This document shows positions 47,343 through 59,217 of a stretch of DNA of 64,000 bases, one piece after another; within the stretch, counting starts at the first letter, position 1; each line of letters starts with the position of its first letter. This stretch comes from Phreatobacter sp. Lineage in GTDB: Bacteria; Pseudomonadota; Alphaproteobacteria; Rhizobiales; Phreatobacteraceae. The notes beneath the pieces were generated by a model. It worked only from the letters and a program-made list of their open reading frames with translations. It had not been told where the DNA came from and ran no database searches. The translations under genes and the position numbers were made by a program. The stretch is from the NCBI RefSeq assembly GCF_016793595.1, contig NZ_JAEULY010000015.1, positions 372,001 through 436,000 of the forward strand, given 5' to 3'.

Positions 47343-48271
47343 GTCTTTCCGTCGTCTTCATGGGAACGCCGGACTTCGCGGTCCCGACGCTCTCCGAGAT
47401 CATCGGCCAGGGCCATGACGTGGTCGCGGTCTATACGCGGGCGCCGAAGCCGGCGGGTCGCGGCATGGACGAGCAGAAGACCCCCGTCCACAAACTTGCC
47501 GATCGCTTCGGCATCCCGGTCTTCACGCCGCGAACGCTGCGGGACGCCGCGGCGCAAGCCGATTTCGCCTCGCTCAATGCCGACGTGGCCGTCGTCGTCG
47601 CCTATGGCCTGATCCTTCCCGCGCCGGTGCTGGACGCACCCGCCCTCGGCTGCCTCAACCTGCATGGCTCGCTGCTGCCGCGCTGGCGGGGCGCCGCGCC
47701 GATCCAGCGCGCCATCATGGCGGGCGACGCCGAGACCGGCGTCATGGTCATGAAGATGGACGAGGGGCTCGACACCGGGCCGGTGGGCATGGTCGAGCGC
47801 ATCGCGATCACGCCCGACATGACCGCGCAGGACCTGCACGACCGGATGAGCGTGCTCGGGGCCGACCTGATGGTGCGGGCGCTGGCCGCGCTCGACCGGG
47901 GCTCCCTCGCCTTCTCGCCGCAGGCGGAGGACGGCGTGACCTATGCCGCCAAGATCGACAAGACCGAGGCGCGCATCGACTGGCGGAAGCCGGCGGCCGA
48001 AGTTCACAACAGGATCAGGGGGCTGTCGCCGTTCCCCGGCGCGTGGTTCGAGGCCGATCTCGGCAAGGGCCGCGAACGCGTCAAGGTGCTGCGCGCATCG
48101 CTGGCGGAGGGCAGCGGCGCGCCGGGCACGGTGCTGAACGACACTCTCGCGATTGCTTGCGGGGAGGGCGCGGTGCGACTGGTGGAAGTGCAGCGCGCCG
48201 GATCGAAGGCGATGAAGGCCGCCGATTTCCTCAACGGTGCGAAGATCGGCCCCGGCACGATCCTCGGCTAG
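47339..48271 (+). CDS. fmt: Methionyl-tRNA formyltransferase
   Basis: Protein of 310 aa from GTG 47339, overlapping def by 4 bases; the frame is open upstream but that part is antisense-like filler inside def. Formyltransferase landmarks: [14 protein letters not shown] at residue 4, [23 protein letters not shown] near residue 102 (catalytic Asn-His), and [12 protein letters not shown] near residue 138. The C-terminal OB-fold ends [14 protein letters not shown]. It formylates initiator Met-tRNA using 10-formyl-THF. Confidence 0.96.
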   Translation: MSLSVVFMGTPDFAVPTLSEIIGQGHDVVAVYTRAPKPAGRGMDEQKTPVHKLADRFGIPVFTPRTLRDAAAQADFASLNADVAVVVAYGLILPAPVLDAPALGCLNLHGSLLPRWRGAAPIQRAIMAGDAETGVMVMKMDEGLDTGPVGMVERIAITPDMTAQDLHDRMSVLGADLMVRALAALDRGSLAFSPQAEDGVTYAAKIDKTEARIDWRKPAAEVHNRIRGLSPFPGAWFEADLGKGRERVKVLRASLAEGSGAPGTVLNDTLAIACGEGAVRLVEVQRAGSKAMKAADFLNGAKIGPGTILG

Positions 48272-48286
48272 CCGGAAAACGCTCCG

Positions 48287-49084
48287 ATGCCGCGCTACAA
48301 GCTGACCATCGAATATGACGGCGAGCCCTATATCGGCTGGCAGATGCAGGGGGCGAGCTTCGGCAAGTCCGTGCAGGGCGAGCTTGCCCGCGCCATCGCG
48401 GAATTCTCCGGCGAGGCGGTGACGGTCGCCGGAGCGGGACGCACCGATGCCGGCGTCCATGCGACCGGACAGGTCGCCCATGTCGACCTGTCGCGCGACT
48501 GGCCGAACCGGGTCGTGCGCGACGCGACCAACCGCTATCTCAAGGACGACGCCATCGCGGTGGTCGCCGCCGAGAAGATGCCGGACGCGTTCGACGCGCG
48601 CTTCTCGGCGGTCAGGCGGCACTATCTCTACCGGATCATCGACCGCCGGCCGCCGCTGACGCTGGACCGCAAACGCGCGTGGTGGTCGCCGAAGCCGCTC
48701 GACGTCGCGCGCATGCAGGAGGCGGCGAGCGTGCTGGTCGGCCGGCACGATTTCACGACGTTCCGCTCGACCGAGTGCCAGGCGAAATCGCCGGTGAAGA
48801 ACCTCGACCGCTTCGACATTACCCGGACGGAAACAGGCATCGAGTGCCGGCTCGATGCGCGCTCGTTCCTGCACAATCAGGTGCGGTCGATGGTCGGGAC
48901 GATCAAGCTCGCCGGCGAGGGCCTCTGGACCGCCGCCGATGTCGCCGAGGCGCTGGAGGCGCGCGACCGCAAGGCCTGCGGAACGGTCGGCCCGCCGCAT
49001 GCGCTCTACCTGACGCAGGTGGACTATCCGGCGACGTGGGTGCCGCTGGCGGATGCTCCGGAGAGCGGTCAGGCGCCAAAATAG
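48287..49084 (+). CDS. truA: tRNA pseudouridine synthase A
   Basis: Protein of 265 aa. The catalytic Asp is in [19 protein letters not shown] near residue 52; [20 protein letters not shown] near residue 149 and [13 protein letters not shown] near residue 192 are also conserved. It modifies U38-40 in tRNA anticodon arms. It follows fmt by 15 bases and its last 16 bases overlap the end of the convergent dapE gene. Confidence 0.96.
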   Translation: MPRYKLTIEYDGEPYIGWQMQGASFGKSVQGELARAIAEFSGEAVTVAGAGRTDAGVHATGQVAHVDLSRDWPNRVVRDATNRYLKDDAIAVVAAEKMPDAFDARFSAVRRHYLYRIIDRRPPLTLDRKRAWWSPKPLDVARMQEAASVLVGRHDFTTFRSTECQAKSPVKNLDRFDITRTETGIECRLDARSFLHNQVRSMVGTIKLAGEGLWTAADVAEALEARDRKACGTVGPPHALYLTQVDYPATWVPLADAPESGQAPK

Positions 49085-50229
49085 CGGTCGATGATCCGGC
49101 GATAGATGGCGGTCAGCGCGACGAGGTCGGCGACCGGCACGCGCTCGTCCACGGCATGCATGGTCTGGCCGACGAGGCCGAACTCGATGACCGGGCAATA
49201 GTCCTTGATGAAGCGCGCATCCGACGTGCCGCCGGAGGTCGAGAGCTCCGGCCGCCGGCCGGCGACCTCGGCGATGGTTGCCGCGATCATCTCCACGAAG
49301 GGGCCGGGCTTGGTGATGAAGCTCTGCGAATTGCCGCGGGCATAGGCGACGGACGGCGCGATGCCGGGCTTCGCGCAGGCCGCAGCCACGCCCTCGATCC
49401 AGCTCTTCAGCCCATCCAGCGTATGCTCGTCGTTGAAGCGGATGTTGAACCGCCCCACCGCCCTCTGCGGGATGACGTTGGTCGCGGCATTGCCGACATC
49501 GACCGAGGTGATCTCGATGTTCGATGGCTGGAAATGCGCATTGCCGGCATCGAGCGGCTTCGCCGTGAGCCGGGCGAGAATATCGACAAGAACGGGAATG
49601 GGATTGGCCGCGCGATCGGGATAGGCAACGTGGCCCTGCCGGCCCTCGACGGTGACGATGGCCGAGAGCGAGCCGCGCCGGCCGATCTTGATCATGTCGC
49701 CGAGCGCCTCCGGGTTGCTGGGCTCGCCGACGATGCAGTGGTCGAAGCGCTCGCCGCGCCCATGCGCCCATTCCAGGAGCTTGACCGTGCCGTTGACGGA
49801 AGGGCCTTCCTCGTCGCCGGTGATCAGGAAGCCGATCGAGCCCTTCGGCCTGCCGCCGTTCGCGGCGAGATGATCGAGGGCGGCGGCGAGGAAACAGGCA
49901 ATGCCGCCCTTCATGTCCACCGTGCCGCGGCCATAGAGTTCGCCGCCTGATATCTCGCCGGCGAAGGGGCCGTGGCTCCACCGCCCGGCATCGCCCGGCG
50001 GGACGACGTCGGTATGGCCGGCGAACAGGAGATAGGGCGCCTCCACGCCGATGCGGGCGTAGAGGTTCTCGACGTCCGGCGTGCCGGGCTCGGAGAAGGT
50101 CACGCGCTCGACGGCGAAGCCCGCCGGCCGCAGAACGGCCTCGAGGGCGGCGAGAGCGCCGCCCTCCTCAGGCGTGACCGACGGGCACTGGACGAGGGCG
50201 CGCGTCAGCGCGACCGGATCTGCACTCAT
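49069..50229 (-). CDS. dapE: Succinyl-diaminopimelate desuccinylase
   Basis: Protein of 386 aa from ATG 50227-50229 ([24 protein letters not shown]), the normal N-terminus; a longer open frame upstream covers the DUF805 gene. Metallopeptidase M20 motifs: [12 protein letters not shown] near residue 68, the Asp in [10 protein letters not shown] near residue 100, and [11 protein letters not shown] near residue 133 with the catalytic Glu. It makes LL-DAP for lysine and peptidoglycan. It overlaps the DUF805 stop by 4 bases, consistent with an operon dapD-DUF805-DUF805-dapE. Confidence 0.95.
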   Translation of the reverse strand: MSADPVALTRALVQCPSVTPEEGGALAALEAVLRPAGFAVERVTFSEPGTPDVENLYARIGVEAPYLLFAGHTDVVPPGDAGRWSHGPFAGEISGGELYGRGTVDMKGGIACFLAAALDHLAANGGRPKGSIGFLITGDEEGPSVNGTVKLLEWAHGRGERFDHCIVGEPSNPEALGDMIKIGRRGSLSAIVTVEGRQGHVAYPDRAANPIPVLVDILARLTAKPLDAGNAHFQPSNIEITSVDVGNAATNVIPQRAVGRFNIRFNDEHTLDGLKSWIEGVAAACAKPGIAPSVAYARGNSQSFITKPGPFVEMIAATIAEVAGRRPELSTSGGTSDARFIKDYCPVIEFGLVGQTMHAVDERVPVADLVALTAIYRRIIDRYFGA

Positions 50230-50666
50230 GCCTGAACCGTCTCGAGGGGATCGGGGCCGTAGGCGTTCGCGCCCTTGGTGCCTTCCAGCGCGCCAAGATC
50301 GATCAGCAGCCAGATGGCGGCGGCGCCGATGACCAGACCGAACAGGCCGGCGATGAAATAGCCGAGGAAGCCGAAAATGCCGGTCAGGGTCAGGACCTGG
50401 AAGGCGATCGACGCGATGAAGAAGCCCTGGACGAACATCTGGGGATGGCCGCGATCGTTGGAGCGCTTGATCGACACGCAATAGGCCGGCACCGCGAGGG
50501 CGAGGCTGACGAGCGTCGCGAGAATCAGGCTGATCGAGCCGATGATCAGGCCATTGAGCATGCCGGCCACGATCAGCGCGGCGAAACCGATCCAGAAAGT
50601 CTGCCGGCCGATGCGGCCGTCAACGGTGAGCAGAAGCTTCTGGAAGTCGATACCCATGAATTGCAT
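50226..50666 (-). CDS. DUF805 membrane protein (second of a pair)
   Basis: Protein of 146 aa from ATG 50666 ([12 protein letters not shown]), with GGAG just upstream; a start 12 codons earlier is possible. DUF805 pattern: [15 protein letters not shown] segment ([14 protein letters not shown]), about four hydrophobic helices, and SIKRSNDRG in the middle. It ends with [14 protein letters not shown], the typical DUF805 tail. Located between dapD and dapE and overlapping dapE. Function unknown; membrane-embedded. Confidence 0.88.
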   Translation of the reverse strand: MQFMGIDFQKLLLTVDGRIGRQTFWIGFAALIVAGMLNGLIIGSISLILATLVSLALAVPAYCVSIKRSNDRGHPQMFVQGFFIASIAFQVLTLTGIFGFLGYFIAGLFGLVIGAAAIWLLIDLGALEGTKGANAYGPDPLETVQA

Positions 50667-50750
50667 TGCAGTCTCCGATCGTTCAGTCGCCCCGCCAGAC
50701 ACTGGCGGGCATCGGATTACCTCGTCAACGCCGAAGGTTTCAGCGGCGTG

Positions 50751-51218
50751 TCACTGAAGGGGGTCCGGCCCGTAACGATTGGAACCCTCCTCGCCGCGCA
50801 TCAGGCCGAGATCGATGACCAGAGCGATCAGCGCCGCGAGCACCCACAGGCCGAGGATGAACAGGACCGGCCCCATCGGCCCCTGCGAATCCATGTAGCC
50901 GAGCACCTGCAGGAAGCTGACGAGGAAGGCCGGCAGGAAGAAGAACAGGAGATAGAGGTCGGAATGGCCGCGGTCATGCGCGCGTTTGATCGACAGCGCG
51001 AGCGAGGGATAGAGGAAGGCGAGCCCCACCACGGCGGCGGCGGGGTGGCCGCCGAAATCCATGGCGAGGCGGTCGCCGATATAGGCAAAGACGTTGAGCA
51101 CCACCGCCCCCCCCCAGAACGGCAGGCGGGGGATGCGCCCCTCGAAGGACAGGAACAGGTAGGACCAGGCGCCGGGCTCCAGCCAGATCTGCCGGTCGGT
51201 CCAGTCGATCCGCGCCAT
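50751..51218 (-). CDS. DUF805 membrane protein (first of a pair)
   Basis: Protein of 155 aa. FEGRIPRLPFWGG near residue 25, SIKRAHDRGHSDLY near residue 77 and GSNRYGPDPL at the C-terminus mark DUF805; about four hydrophobic helices. It is a diverged paralogue of the next gene (similar order of motifs, modest identity), so the pair arose by tandem duplication. Starts 27 bases after the dapD stop. Function unknown. Confidence 0.88.
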   Translation of the reverse strand: MARIDWTDRQIWLEPGAWSYLFLSFEGRIPRLPFWGGAVVLNVFAYIGDRLAMDFGGHPAAAVVGLAFLYPSLALSIKRAHDRGHSDLYLLFFFLPAFLVSFLQVLGYMDSQGPMGPVLFILGLWVLAALIALVIDLGLMRGEEGSNRYGPDPLQ

Positions 51219-51245
51219 GGCCGGCCGCCCTTGCCCGCGCCGCGC

Positions 51246-52088
51246 TCAGTCGCGCAGCAGCTCGTTGATGCCGGTCTTGGAGCGGGTCTGGGCATCGACG
51301 CGCTTGACGATGACGGCGCAATAGGTCGACGGGCCCGGCGTGCCGTCCGGCAGCGGCTTGCCGGGCAGGTTGCCGGAAACGACCACCGAATAAGGCGGCA
51401 CGCGGCCGACGAAGACCTCGCCGGTCGCGCGGTCGACGATCTTGGTCGAGGACGAGATGAACACGCCCATGGCGATGACCGAACCCTCGCCGACGACGAC
51501 GCCCTCGACCACCTCTGAGCGGGCGCCGACGAAGCAATTGTCCTCGATGATGGTCGGGTTGGCCTGCAGCGGCTCAAGCACGCCGCCGATGCCGACGCCG
51601 CCGGAGAGGTGGACGTTCTTGCCGATCTGGGCGCAGGAACCGACGGTGGCCCAGGTGTCGACCATGGTGCCCTCGTCGACATAGGCGCCGAGGTTCACGA
51701 AGGACGGCATCAGAACGACGTTCCTGGCGATGAACGCGGAGCGACGCACGACGCAGTTCGGCACGGCGCGGAAACCGGCCTTGCCGAACTCGGCCGCGCC
51801 CCAGCCATCGAACTTGGACGGCACTTTGTCCCACCAGGTCGAGCCGCCGGGGCCGCCGGAGATCGGGGTCATGTCGTTGAGGCGGAACGACAGCAGCACC
51901 GCCTTCTTCAGCCACTGGTTGACCACCCACTCGCCGCCGGACTTCTGGGCGACCCGCGCCTCGCCCGAATCGAGCAGATTCAGCGCCGTTTCCACGGCGT
52001 CGCGAATCTCGCCCTTCGTCGAAGCGTCCACCGACGCGCGGTTCTCGAAAGCGGCCTCGATGACGGACTGGAGCTGGGCGTGCGACAT
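51246..52088 (-). CDS. dapD: Tetrahydrodipicolinate N-succinyltransferase
   Basis: Protein of 280 aa from ATG 52086-52088 ([17 protein letters not shown]), the conserved start, with GGGAGG-like sequence upstream. The N-terminal helical domain is followed by left-handed beta-helix hexapeptide repeats (about residues 105-230; e.g. [43 protein letters not shown]). It succinylates tetrahydrodipicolinate in the lysine/DAP pathway. First gene of the dap operon. Confidence 0.96.
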   Translation of the reverse strand: MSHAQLQSVIEAAFENRASVDASTKGEIRDAVETALNLLDSGEARVAQKSGGEWVVNQWLKKAVLLSFRLNDMTPISGGPGGSTWWDKVPSKFDGWGAAEFGKAGFRAVPNCVVRRSAFIARNVVLMPSFVNLGAYVDEGTMVDTWATVGSCAQIGKNVHLSGGVGIGGVLEPLQANPTIIEDNCFVGARSEVVEGVVVGEGSVIAMGVFISSSTKIVDRATGEVFVGRVPPYSVVVSGNLPGKPLPDGTPGPSTYCAVIVKRVDAQTRSKTGINELLRD

Positions 52089-52298
52089 GGGAGGGTTCCG
52101 CGCTGGCTGACTAGGCTTGGTATCTTGGCTCAATATCGAATGCCCGGGCCTTGTCTCCGGGCCTCCCGCCCCTGTCAAGCGATGCCGCGCGCAATCGGGC
52201 AGGGCGGCGATGCGCGCAGCGCCGCATAGCCAGAAGCCCCCCCGATCCTGTATGCAGCAGCCAGAAGCGGGCCGATATCGAGCGCGGCGACCGCACCC
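52089..52298. other. Divergent intergenic region dapD / CNNM-CBS gene
   Basis: A 210-base promoter region for two divergent genes. A CCCGG…CCGGG hairpin (near 52143-52163) is present. No operator or RNA element recognised. Confidence 0.35.
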
Positions 52299-53588
52299 TT
52301 GCGAGCATTCGTGTTACTCGAAATTGCGATCATCCTGGTCCTCACCGTCGTCAATGGCGTCCTCGCCATGTCGGAACTGGCGGTGGTCTCGTCCCGGCCC
52401 GCCCGCCTGAAGGTGCTGGCCGATCAGGGCAGCAGGGGCGCGGAAGTCGCGATCCGCCTCGCAGAACATCCCGGCCGTTTCCTCTCCACCGTCCAGATCG
52501 GCATCACCCTCGTCGGCGTGCTCTCCGGCGCCTTCTCGGGCGCGACGCTCGGCGTGCGCCTGTCCACGTGGATGCAGGATGTCGGCCTGTCGCAGAACGT
52601 CGCGGAATGGCTCGGCGTCGGCGTCGTCGTCGTGCTGATCACCTATCTGTCGCTGATCGTCGGCGAACTGGTGCCGAAGCAGATCGCCCTGCGCGATCCC
52701 GAACGCGTCGCGGCGAAGGTTGCGCCGGCCATGAACCTGCTCTCGCGTCTCGGCGCGCCGCTGGTCTGGCTGCTCGACAATTCCGGCCGGCTGATCCTGA
52801 TGCTGCTCGGACAGCGCGGCAGCGGCGGCGACGGCGTGACCGAGGAAGAGGTCAAGACGATCATCGCCGAGGCGGAGACGGCCGGCGTCATCGAGCGCGA
52901 CGAAGGCGAGATGATCGCCGGCGTCATGCGCCTCGCCGACCGCACCGCCAATGCCCTGATGACCCCGCGCCGCGAGGTGGAGGTGGTCAATCTCGCCGAG
53001 CCGCTGGAGACCATCCGCCAGCGCGTGCGCGCCTCGCGCCGCTCGCGCCTGCCGGTGCAGGACGGCGACGCCGATTCGATCATCGGCGTGGTGCTGGCGA
53101 AGGATGTGCTGGAAGCCTTTGCCGCCCGCGCCCGGCCGGACCTTGCCAGCCTCGTGCAGGAGGCGCCGATCGTGCTCGACCGCACCCATGCGCTCGATGT
53201 GCTGCGCGCCATTCGCGGCAGCCATGTGCACATGACGCTGGTGTTCGACGAGTACGGCCATTTCGAGGGCATCGTCACCGCCAACGACGTGCTGGAGGCG
53301 ATCATCGGCGCGCTCCCCGAGGCGGCCGACGAGGAACTGCCCATCGTCACCCGCGACGACGGCTCGCTGCTCATTTCCGGCTGGATGGCGGCGGACGAGT
53401 TCGCCGCGCAGCTCGGCATTCCGCTCGATCGCGACGCCGACTTCCAGACGGTGGCGGGCTTCGTCCTCGCCGAGATGCAGCGCCTGCCACAGGTCGGCGA
53501 GAGCTTCGAGAAGGCCGGCTGGCGCTTCGAGGTGCTCGACCTCGACGGCCGGCGCATCGACAAGATCCTGGCAAGCCGGCTGTCCTGA
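52299..53588 (+). CDS. CNNM/CBS-domain membrane protein (hemolysin-like, CorC_HlyC)
   Basis: Protein of 429 aa. The start is TTG 52299; GTG 52311 (MLLEIAIIL) is an alternative. Residues 1-190 form a DUF21/CNNM membrane domain ([64 protein letters not shown]). Two CBS domains follow (about 205-335, [35 protein letters not shown]) and then a C-terminal CorC_HlyC domain. This family is linked to Mg2+/Co2+ efflux and magnesium homeostasis; hemolytic activity is not implied. Confidence 0.92.
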   Translation: MRAFVLLEIAIILVLTVVNGVLAMSELAVVSSRPARLKVLADQGSRGAEVAIRLAEHPGRFLSTVQIGITLVGVLSGAFSGATLGVRLSTWMQDVGLSQNVAEWLGVGVVVVLITYLSLIVGELVPKQIALRDPERVAAKVAPAMNLLSRLGAPLVWLLDNSGRLILMLLGQRGSGGDGVTEEEVKTIIAEAETAGVIERDEGEMIAGVMRLADRTANALMTPRREVEVVNLAEPLETIRQRVRASRRSRLPVQDGDADSIIGVVLAKDVLEAFAARARPDLASLVQEAPIVLDRTHALDVLRAIRGSHVHMTLVFDEYGHFEGIVTANDVLEAIIGALPEAADEELPIVTRDDGSLLISGWMAADEFAAQLGIPLDRDADFQTVAGFVLAEMQRLPQVGESFEKAGWRFEVLDLDGRRIDKILASRLS

Positions 53589-53715
53589 CCGCAAGCCCGG
53601 CTTGCGCATTTGCAAGAATCGGATTGCTGGACTCGCGCCGCGACCCATCGCGGCGCATGTTCACCGGCGAGGGCGGACATCGGTCCGCCGATCCCCCGCG
53701 CCGAGGAGGCCTGCC

Positions 53716-54285
53716 ATGTCCGTTTCTGAAGCTGCCGTCTCTGAAAAGTCCGCCGAGAAGAATGATCGCGCCATCGTCTCCGCCGAGACGCCCCGCGACC
53801 CGATCACGGCCGGCGTCCGGATCGGCCATGTCCATCTCAAGGTCGCCGATCTCGACCGCGCGCTCGGCTTCTACCGCGACGTGCTCGGCTTCGAGGTGAC
53901 CCAGCGCTACGGCGATCAGGCGGTGTTCCTCTCCGCCGGCGGCTATCATCACCATCTCGGCCTCAACACCTGGGAGAGCAAGGGTGGTCGTCCGCCGGCG
54001 CCCGGCACGACCGGCCTGTTCCACACCGCCATCCTCTACCCCGATCGCGCGGCGCTCGCCGACGCGCTGCGCCGGCTGGTGGAGGCGGGCATCCGGCTGG
54101 ACGGGGCGAGCGACCACGGCGTCTCCGAGGCGCTCTACCTCACCGACCCCGACGGCAACGGCGTCGAGCTCTACTGGGACCGCGAGCCCGCCGACTGGCC
54201 GAAGAATGCCGATGGCACGCTCGCCATGGTGACGCGCCGCCTCGACCTTCAGGCGTTGCTGGCGGACGCCCCGCGGAAGGCGTGA
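53716..54285 (+). CDS. VOC family protein (catechol 2,3-dioxygenase / glyoxalase superfamily)
   Basis: Protein of 189 aa from ATG 53716 with GAGGAGG upstream. A 35-residue polar N-terminal extension precedes the VOC fold: IGHVHLKVADLDRALGFYRDVLGFEV near residue 38 with the first metal His, GLFHTAILYPDRAALADAL near residue 98 with another, and YLTDPDGNGVELYWDREP near residue 142 with the Glu ligand. All metal positions are conserved, so it may be an active Fe/Mn enzyme. Substrate unknown; close relatives are often annotated as catechol-2,3-dioxygenase (CatE-type). Confidence 0.87.
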   Translation: MSVSEAAVSEKSAEKNDRAIVSAETPRDPITAGVRIGHVHLKVADLDRALGFYRDVLGFEVTQRYGDQAVFLSAGGYHHHLGLNTWESKGGRPPAPGTTGLFHTAILYPDRAALADALRRLVEAGIRLDGASDHGVSEALYLTDPDGNGVELYWDREPADWPKNADGTLAMVTRRLDLQALLADAPRKA

Positions 54286-54396
54286 TGACGCAACAGGTGC
54301 GCTTTTCCCGCGCCCCTGTTTCAGGGTTGCTCCGCATTGGCCCCCGCCTGCGCCGGGACTAGCTTCCGCTGGTTCCGGCTCAGACGGGAGGGAACC

Positions 54397-54609
54397 ATGT
54401 CACGCAAATTCATCGACTGCCGCGAAATGCCCGGCGAGATGGCCTGCACGATCGCGATCAGCGCCGACAGCGACAAGGAACTGCTGGAGGCCGCCGTCCA
54501 GCATGCGGTGACCGTTCACAAATACCAGGACACGCCGGACCTCCGGAAAGCGATCATGGGCTCGATGCATGTCGGCACGCCGCCGGTGGAGCGGCCGCGC
54601 GCCGCCTGA
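54397..54609 (+). CDS. DUF1059 small protein
   Basis: Protein of 70 aa from ATG 54397 with GGGAGGGA upstream. The DUF1059 pattern is complete: SRKFIDCREMPGEMACT at the start and LLEAAVQHAVTVHKYQDTP in the middle. Function unknown; soluble and cytoplasmic. It stands alone, 7 bases before the end of the convergent oxidoreductase gene. Confidence 0.85.
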   Translation: MSRKFIDCREMPGEMACTIAISADSDKELLEAAVQHAVTVHKYQDTPDLRKAIMGSMHVGTPPVERPRAA

Positions 54610-54616
54610 TTCCCTG

Positions 54617-55627
54617 CTAGGCGTGCAGGCGGATCAGCCTTTTCCCCCGGTTCTCGCCGCGATAGAGCGAGGCGATGGCGTCGGGCGCCGCCTCGATGCC
54701 CTCCAGTACGTCCTCGGCATAGCGGAGCCTGCCTTCGCGGACCCACTGCGCGAGACGCGGCAGCGCCTCGCCGAAGCGGTGGGCAAAGTCGAAGATGACG
54801 AAGCTCTCCATGCGCGCCCGCTTGACCAGCAGGTGACGCTCGGGGCGCGGGCCCGTGGGCCACGGGTCCCAGCTCGGCACCGAGGCGGTGCCGCAGACGA
54901 CGACGCGCGCCTTCACGGCGAGATGGCGCATGACGGCGTCGGAAATCGCGCCTGACGTGTTGTCGAAATAGACGTCGACGCCGTTCGGACAGGCAGCGGC
55001 CACGGCGCCCGCGATGTCGTTGGTCGCCTTGTAGTCGATGGCGGCGTCGAAGCCGAAATCCTGAAGGCACTGGCGGACCTTTGCCGCGCCGCCGGCAATG
55101 CCGACCGTGCGGCAGCCCATGATTTTCGCGATCTGCCCGACCGCCGAGCCGACCGCGCCGGCGGCGATGGAGACGACCACGGTGTCGCCGGGCTTGGGCA
55201 GGCCGATGTCGAGAAGGCCGAAATAGGCGGTCAGTCCGTTGATGCCCATGATGCCGAGCGAGGTGGAGAGCGGCAGGTCCGTTTCCGTCACCTTGCGCTG
55301 GACGGCGGAAGCGGGGACGACGGCCAGCTCCTGCCAGCCGAACATGCCGGTCACCTTGTCGCCGGGTGAGAACCCCGGATGCTCCGAGGCCACGATCTCG
55401 CCGGAGGCGAAGGAGCGCATGACCTCGCCGATACCGACCGGCTGCGCATAGTTCGCCACCGCCGAGACCCAGCCGCGCATGGCCGGCTCGACCGAGAGGA
55501 ACTGGTTGCGCACGAGGATGTCGCCGGGCTTCAGCGCGGGCGTGTCGGCGGTCTCGATGCGGAAGTGCTCAGCCTGCGGAATGCCGTCGGGGCGGGCGGC
55601 GAGGACGACGCGGCGGGATGTGGGCAT
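54617..55627 (-). CDS. NADP-dependent oxidoreductase, MDR family (CurA/prostaglandin reductase type)
   Basis: Protein of 336 aa from ATG 55625-55627 (MPTSRRVVLAARPDG). The N-terminal GroES-like half has EHFRIETADTP and FLSVEPAMRGWVS; the Rossmann half has VVVSIAAGAVGSAVGQIAKIMGCRTVGIAGG near residue 150 and DVYFDNTSGAISDAV near residue 240. No zinc ligands, as in the quinone/alkenal reductase group. It reduces alpha,beta-unsaturated carbonyls with NADPH, usually for detoxification. Confidence 0.9.
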   Translation of the reverse strand: MPTSRRVVLAARPDGIPQAEHFRIETADTPALKPGDILVRNQFLSVEPAMRGWVSAVANYAQPVGIGEVMRSFASGEIVASEHPGFSPGDKVTGMFGWQELAVVPASAVQRKVTETDLPLSTSLGIMGINGLTAYFGLLDIGLPKPGDTVVVSIAAGAVGSAVGQIAKIMGCRTVGIAGGAAKVRQCLQDFGFDAAIDYKATNDIAGAVAAACPNGVDVYFDNTSGAISDAVMRHLAVKARVVVCGTASVPSWDPWPTGPRPERHLLVKRARMESFVIFDFAHRFGEALPRLAQWVREGRLRYAEDVLEGIEAAPDAIASLYRGENRGKRLIRLHA

Positions 55628-55717
55628 GGCGATTGGTCCCTGCTGGTTCGGCCGCACAGCAAAGCACGTCACAACCCCATTGGGCATTGTCCGGACCCGA
55701 AATTCTCAGGCCATGTC

Positions 55718-55747
55718 TTGACTTGCGATCAAGAACAAAAATAGAAC
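55718..55747 (+). promoter_or_regulatory. Putative LexA-regulated promoter (GAAC-N7-GAAC box)
   Basis: GAAC at 55733-55736 and 55744-55747 with exactly 7 bases between matches the alphaproteobacterial SOS box (GTTC-N7-GTTC on the other strand). It overlaps a sigma70-like promoter TTGACT (55718-55723), 18-base spacer, TAGAAC (55742-55747). The next recognisable gene on this strand starts at 55883; the minus-strand oxidoreductase starts 105 bases the other way. Confidence 0.6.
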
Positions 55748-55882
55748 ATCAATGCACTCGGCAATGCCTTTCCCGCGCAATCCAAGTTCGCGCGGAGGCC
55801 CGGGGCAGCATCTGCATGACAGTCAGACAGAGGATGGGAAAGCCGTGGGCGATGCGCCGCGCGGCCGGGGGAGGACTTTGGC

Positions 55883-56311
55883 ATGTCGATGGAGCTCTAT
55901 GTGCTGTCAGATCGGCAGCTTACATCGATTGCGGAGTGGCAGGCGGCTATCGATCAGGAAGGCTTTCGACTGAAGCTGGACGAAGGGGCCGCGTTCACCG
56001 CGCTGGATGGCTATCTACCCGCCCATTTCGGCGCGGCACTGGCCGGCTTCGAGGTCAATCACTGGGACCCTCAGGCGATGAAGCGCGACGATCCGGAATA
56101 TGTCGACTTCGTGAAGGACGAGGTTCATCTGCTCGCCTTCCGCTGGGGTGGCAGTGAGCACGAACTGTTCGGCGTCTTTGCGGCCGCCAGCGCCTATGCC
56201 CGCGCAACCGGCGGCTGGGTGTTCGACTGCGAGTCCGGCGAGGCGATGACGCCTGACGCGACCGCTGAATTGGCAAGGAAGTTCGAGGCGGATTTGCCCA
56301 GGGCGGCCTGA
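55883..56311 (+). CDS. Hypothetical protein, possibly SOS-controlled
   Basis: Protein of 142 aa with GGGGGAGGA before ATG 55883. It starts MSMELYVLSDRQLTSIAEWQ and is acidic, soluble, with Phe/Trp-rich segments (YVDFVKDEVHLLAFRWGG; GWVFDCESGEAMTP). The overall character is like small immunity-type or stress proteins, but I do not recognise a family. No signal peptide or membrane segment. The LexA-like promoter 136 bases upstream points towards it, with an untranslated leader of that length. Confidence 0.65.
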   Translation: MSMELYVLSDRQLTSIAEWQAAIDQEGFRLKLDEGAAFTALDGYLPAHFGAALAGFEVNHWDPQAMKRDDPEYVDFVKDEVHLLAFRWGGSEHELFGVFAAASAYARATGGWVFDCESGEAMTPDATAELARKFEADLPRAA

Positions 56312-56346
56312 TCTGAATCCGGCAGGGCGCGGGGAAGGAGGGCCCT

Positions 56347-56655
56347 GTGGCGCAGGAGGGACTTGTCCATGTCCATCGGGATGGGATGAAGTATTCCTTC
56401 GCCGCCGTGCAGGAGTTCGGCTCATCTCACTTCGGCGGACCGCTACAGCACGAGATTGCCGGTGTTCCCTACGATCCCGCGCCGCTGCACCTCATCGGAA
56501 AGCTCGGCGGCGCCATATTCCAGGATTGTCCGGGCTGCCGCCGCCCGCCACCATTGGTCTGAGCCTGTGGGGAAGCGGCGGCGGCGAGCAGGTCACGCTC
56601 GTCTTCGTCTGCAATATCGAACGGCAGACGGTCGAGACCTGCAACGTCTGTGCGT
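56347..56655 (+). pseudogene. Small CxxC protein, apparently frameshifted
   Basis: From GTG 56347 the frame gives MAQEGLVHVHRDGMKYSFAA … HLIGKLGGAIFQDCPGCRR and stops at 56562 just after entering an unlikely PPPLV end. One frame over, ATIGLSLWGSGGGEQVTLVF followed by a segment ending TCNVCA continues to TGA at 56655. Joining the frames (one missing base in the C-rich run near 56540) gives a protein of about 102 aa with paired CPGC and CNVC motifs, a possible zinc ribbon. Not a recognised family. It could instead be two unrelated non-coding frames. Confidence 0.4.
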
Positions 56656-56669
56656 GAGCGGATCGCCGC

Positions 56670-59007
<2,338 letters not shown>

Positions 59008-59010
59008 TGC

Positions 59011-59117
59011 GTCCCATCCCTCCGCCGGCATGACCCGGATCAGGTTCAAGGGTCGCTACGGGGTTCCCTTCGGAACGTTGCAGCCTCTCAGCCCCTTCGT
59101 CGGGGCCCCCCTTGGAC
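59011..59117 (-). promoter_or_regulatory. TPP riboswitch (THI element)
   Basis: Minus strand. CTGAGA (59091-59086), then ACCCTTGAACCTGATCCGGG (59052-59033) and ATGCCGGCGGAGGGA (59031-59017), the hallmark conserved cores of the TPP aptamer. GTCC near 59117 can pair with GGGAC near 59011 as P1. The closing strand includes the GGAGG that would serve as ribosome-binding site for ATG 59007, so sequestration on TPP binding is a likely mechanism. Confidence 0.95.
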
Positions 59118-59217
59118 GAGGTCCAATCTGGACCTTTGGCAGGCGAAGCGCAAGGCGGCGCGCGCAGGGCGCGTGCGGGAAAACCGCAATCCTCGCGGAG
59201 GTCTTTTGGGACGGTGG

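Noticed and set aside
47162..49981. 939-codon antisense frame across def, fmt, truA and dapE
   Set aside because: Contains only the C-terminal part of dapE as real protein in another part; the rest is antisense to three core genes.
55752..55973. 73-codon open frame starting just after the LexA-like box
   Set aside because: Runs out of frame into the 142-aa gene, has no ribosome-binding site and no protein-like composition.
59120..59134. Inverted repeat GGTCCA-ATC-TGGACC between thiE and the riboswitch
   Set aside because: No T-tract on the minus strand where a thiE terminator would be needed; probably chance or part of the leader.
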